In this document: positions 4,829 to 6,483 of the stretch, one piece after another
Layout: each line of letters opens with the position of its first letter
Numbering within the stretch: position 1 is the stretch's first letter
Source of the DNA: Saprospiraceae bacterium
GTDB lineage: Bacteria; Bacteroidota; Bacteroidia; Chitinophagales; Saprospiraceae
Reading direction: 5' to 3'
Assembly (NCBI GenBank): GCA_027031185.1
Contig: JALVEF010000532.1
Location: 1 to 6,483 of the forward strand
DNA: 6,483 bases
Notes under the pieces: generated by a model
The model's input: the letters and a program-made list of their open reading frames with translations, nothing else
What the model was told of the DNA's origin: nothing
Database searches by the model: none
Made by a program: the position numbers and the translations under genes

Positions 4829-6483
4829 TTATTCGCGGATGAGTTCGATGAATCCGCTCATCAGTCCGGGGCGAAGGCGGATGCCGTCCACGCGCCGTTC
4901 AAATACTTTGCAGGTGTAATAGTAGGTACCGGTCGGCAGCGTGTGCCCGTTGGCACCGGTGCCGTCCCAACGGATGGCCGGGTCCCGTGTTTCAAACACC
5001 AGGTTGCCCCATTGGTTGTAGATGCGCATCTCGATGGCTTCGATAAAGTGGTAGGGATAGGGCACAAACAAGTCGTTTTGACCGTCGCCGTTGGGTGTGA
5101 AGGTGTTGGGCAATTCGTAAGTGGGACAGTTGTCCACGCAAATTATGGTATCGCGGGCGGATTCATTGCCGGTCGAGTCAAAGGCGGTTACGGTGTAGCA
5201 TCCGGCGATGCCCTGCGCGGGCAAGTGAATGTATTCGGTATCCGGGACGATGTCCACCAATTGGAGGCTGTCGCCGAGCTGTGGGGCAAAGTACACGTGA
5301 AAGCCGGCTACATCGTCCGTGCCGCACCGTGAAGCCGGGTGTGTCCAGGTCAGCAGGTTGTAGAAATTGCCGTTGGCATCCACGAGGCTGCCGTCATCGC
5401 ATACATTGGAGACCGTCAATTTGGGGGGACAAGGGGCGATGTTGTCTTTCGGGACGGCGCAAACGCGTTGGGAGAAGTTGATCAGGGGCGAGGCGATATC
5501 CGCAACGCCGTAGCTGCCCATGCTTCGGATGTAGTAGCAGTATTCCTGCCCGTTGACCAGGCCGGTGTCGGCGTATGTCTTTCCGGTGACGGTGGCGATG
5601 GAGTCATAGGTGGCGGCACCGGGATTCCGGCGGAAGACGGTATAGCTGTAATTGTCCCAGGGAACTTGCTCGTCCCAGGTCAGTACATTGCGCTTGTCGG
5701 TGGGTGCGACAGTCAAAAAGACGGAAGAAGCAGCGGGGGAATAGCCGAGGGGTTCGGTCTGGCCATTGACGTAAAAGGCGACGCGATAGGTGTATGGCGT
5801 GGCGTCGGTGTTGAGGTTGGTGTCGGTGAAGGAGGTGTCATTGGCTTGGGCGAAGGTCGGCGCCGTGAAGTCGGCGCCGGGTACCGGGTCGTTGGGTTCG
5901 GGGGTGAAGCCGGATGCACGCAGCAACTGATAGCGGTATGGCCCCGGGTTTTGGACCGTATCCAGATCGGCGGCCCGCGGCTTGGTCCAGGTGATGTGGA
6001 CGCTGCCATCCGCGGTGCCGGTGTTGAGCACACTGACTTCGGTCAGCAGGGGCAGGTCGCGCCCGAGTTGGACGCAGACTTCATCGGAGGGCAAACTCTC
6101 AACGATGTTGTACGGATAGCCGCCGGCCGACAGGTGGGCAAATTCGGCCAGCACGCGATAGCAATACGTGTGCCCTTTCTCGACACCGTAATCGGCAAAT
6201 TGGTAGCGGCCGTTGACGAGGTCTTGGGTGGCGGGCGTGATCTTTTGATAGCCTTGGCCGGCGAGTCCGGGGGTGCAGGTGTCTATGACAAATTGATTGC
6301 TGTTTTCGCGGCGCCAAACGGTGAAGGTGCGGAAGTAGTCGTCGGCTGCATTTTCGCATGCGTACGGCGCCACCCAGGAGATGAGGATGTGGTCGTCTTC
6401 CGGCTCGGCCTGCACGTCTTGCGGGGGCGGGCCGACAACCTTGATGCGCACCTGCTCTAACGTGGTCAGGCCCGTGGTGTCAC
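4829..6483 (-). CDS. T9SS type B cargo protein with fibronectin-III-like modules and CHU_C C-terminal domain (5' end outside window)
   Basis: C-terminal 550 residues of a large protein predicted to be exported through the type IX secretion system. The frame stays open to the window edge (reading DTTGLTTLEQ before a GTG at 6451), so that GTG is not the true start and the signal peptide lies outside. In visible numbering, fibronectin-III-like modules occupy about 17-138, 145-258, 259-341 and 349-449, with repeated cues such as ISWVAP, ITWTKP, LTWDE and LTWTHP and the strand motifs TYCYRV, YCYYI and CYTVTAFD. The last 94 residues (457-550) are the gliding-motility-associated/CHU_C domain: LPNTFTPNGDGQND, then RIYNQWGNLVFET, WDGTGANGHTLPTGTYYY and a closing FIELIRE. 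This domain is a known type B T9SS sorting signal; such cargo need not be lipid-anchored by the usual type A route. Ligand or adhesin function is unknown. No enzymatic domain is visible. It ends 20 nt before ribE. Confidence 0.93.
   Translation of the reverse strand, partial: DTTGLTTLEQVRIKVVGPPPQDVQAEPEDDHILISWVAPYACENAADDYFRTFTVWRRENSNQFVIDTCTPGLAGQGYQKITPATQDLVNGRYQFADYGVEKGHTYCYRVLAEFAHLSAGGYPYNIVESLPSDEVCVQLGRDLPLLTEVSVLNTGTADGSVHITWTKPRAADLDTVQNPGPYRYQLLRASGFTPEPNDPVPGADFTAPTFAQANDTSFTDTNLNTDATPYTYRVAFYVNGQTEPLGYSPAASSVFLTVAPTDKRNVLTWDEQVPWDNYSYTVFRRNPGAATYDSIATVTGKTYADTGLVNGQEYCYYIRSMGSYGVADIASPLINFSQRVCAVPKDNIAPCPPKLTVSNVCDDGSLVDANGNFYNLLTWTHPASRCGTDDVAGFHVYFAPQLGDSLQLVDIVPDTEYIHLPAQGIAGCYTVTAFDSTGNESARDTIICVDNCPTYELPNTFTPNGDGQNDLFVPYPYHFIEAIEMRIYNQWGNLVFETRDPAIRWDGTGANGHTLPTGTYYYTCKVFERRVDGIRLRPGLMSGFIELIRE

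Noticed and set aside
5859..5881. Direct repeat of TCGGCGCCG within the T9SS cargo gene
   Set aside because: It is a short 9-bp repeat in GC-rich coding sequence and is explained by codon use for similar residues.
5339..6460. Plus-strand open frame of 373 codons antisense to the T9SS cargo gene
   Set aside because: Low-complexity Gly/Val/Asp-rich translation without domains. It is a shadow of the fibronectin-III and CHU_C coding sequence.

Overview
The window looks like a piece of a Bacteroidota (Bacteroidetes) chromosome. The strongest evidence is the gene entering from the right edge, whose product ends in a CHU_C / gliding-motility-associated C-terminal domain, the type B cargo signal of the type IX secretion system, which is essentially confined to this phylum. 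Supporting signs are the lack of Shine-Dalgarno sequences before the starts and one TAnnTTTG box of the Bacteroidota -7 type upstream of prfC. The DNA is fairly GC-rich. A lineage such as Saprospiria or Chitinophagia is plausible, but the sequence alone does not settle the order.

All five genes lie on the minus strand, so transcription runs from high to low coordinates. In that order they are: (1) the C-terminal 550 residues of a large secreted or surface protein made of fibronectin-III-like modules plus the T9SS tail (4829-6483, start outside the window); (2) ribE, riboflavin synthase, 20 nt further on (4206-4808); (3) a 243-bp gap holding a 108-bp element with perfect 17-bp inverted ends and a tandem octamer array; (4) a family 2 glycosyltransferase with an added C-terminal Rossmann-like segment (2967-3962); (5) a gap of about 120 bp with a possible promoter and a small perfect palindrome; (6) prfC, peptide chain release factor 3 (1268-2845); (7) 32 nt later, an NlpC/P60 cell-wall peptidase lipoprotein (45-1235).

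The genes do not form one pathway. They cover translation termination, flavin synthesis, peptidoglycan peptide cleavage, glycan transfer and surface-protein export. Two pairs are close enough to be co-transcribed: the T9SS cargo gene with ribE, and prfC with the NlpC/P60 gene. I see no defence system, CRISPR array, tRNA, rRNA or transposase gene, and no convincing new multi-gene system. The best leads are non-coding or structural: the 108-bp inverted-repeat element just upstream of the glycosyltransferase start, the octamer array beside it, a perfect 12-bp hairpin inside the glycosyltransferase gene, and the CTGTTTT half-sites in the likely prfC leader.
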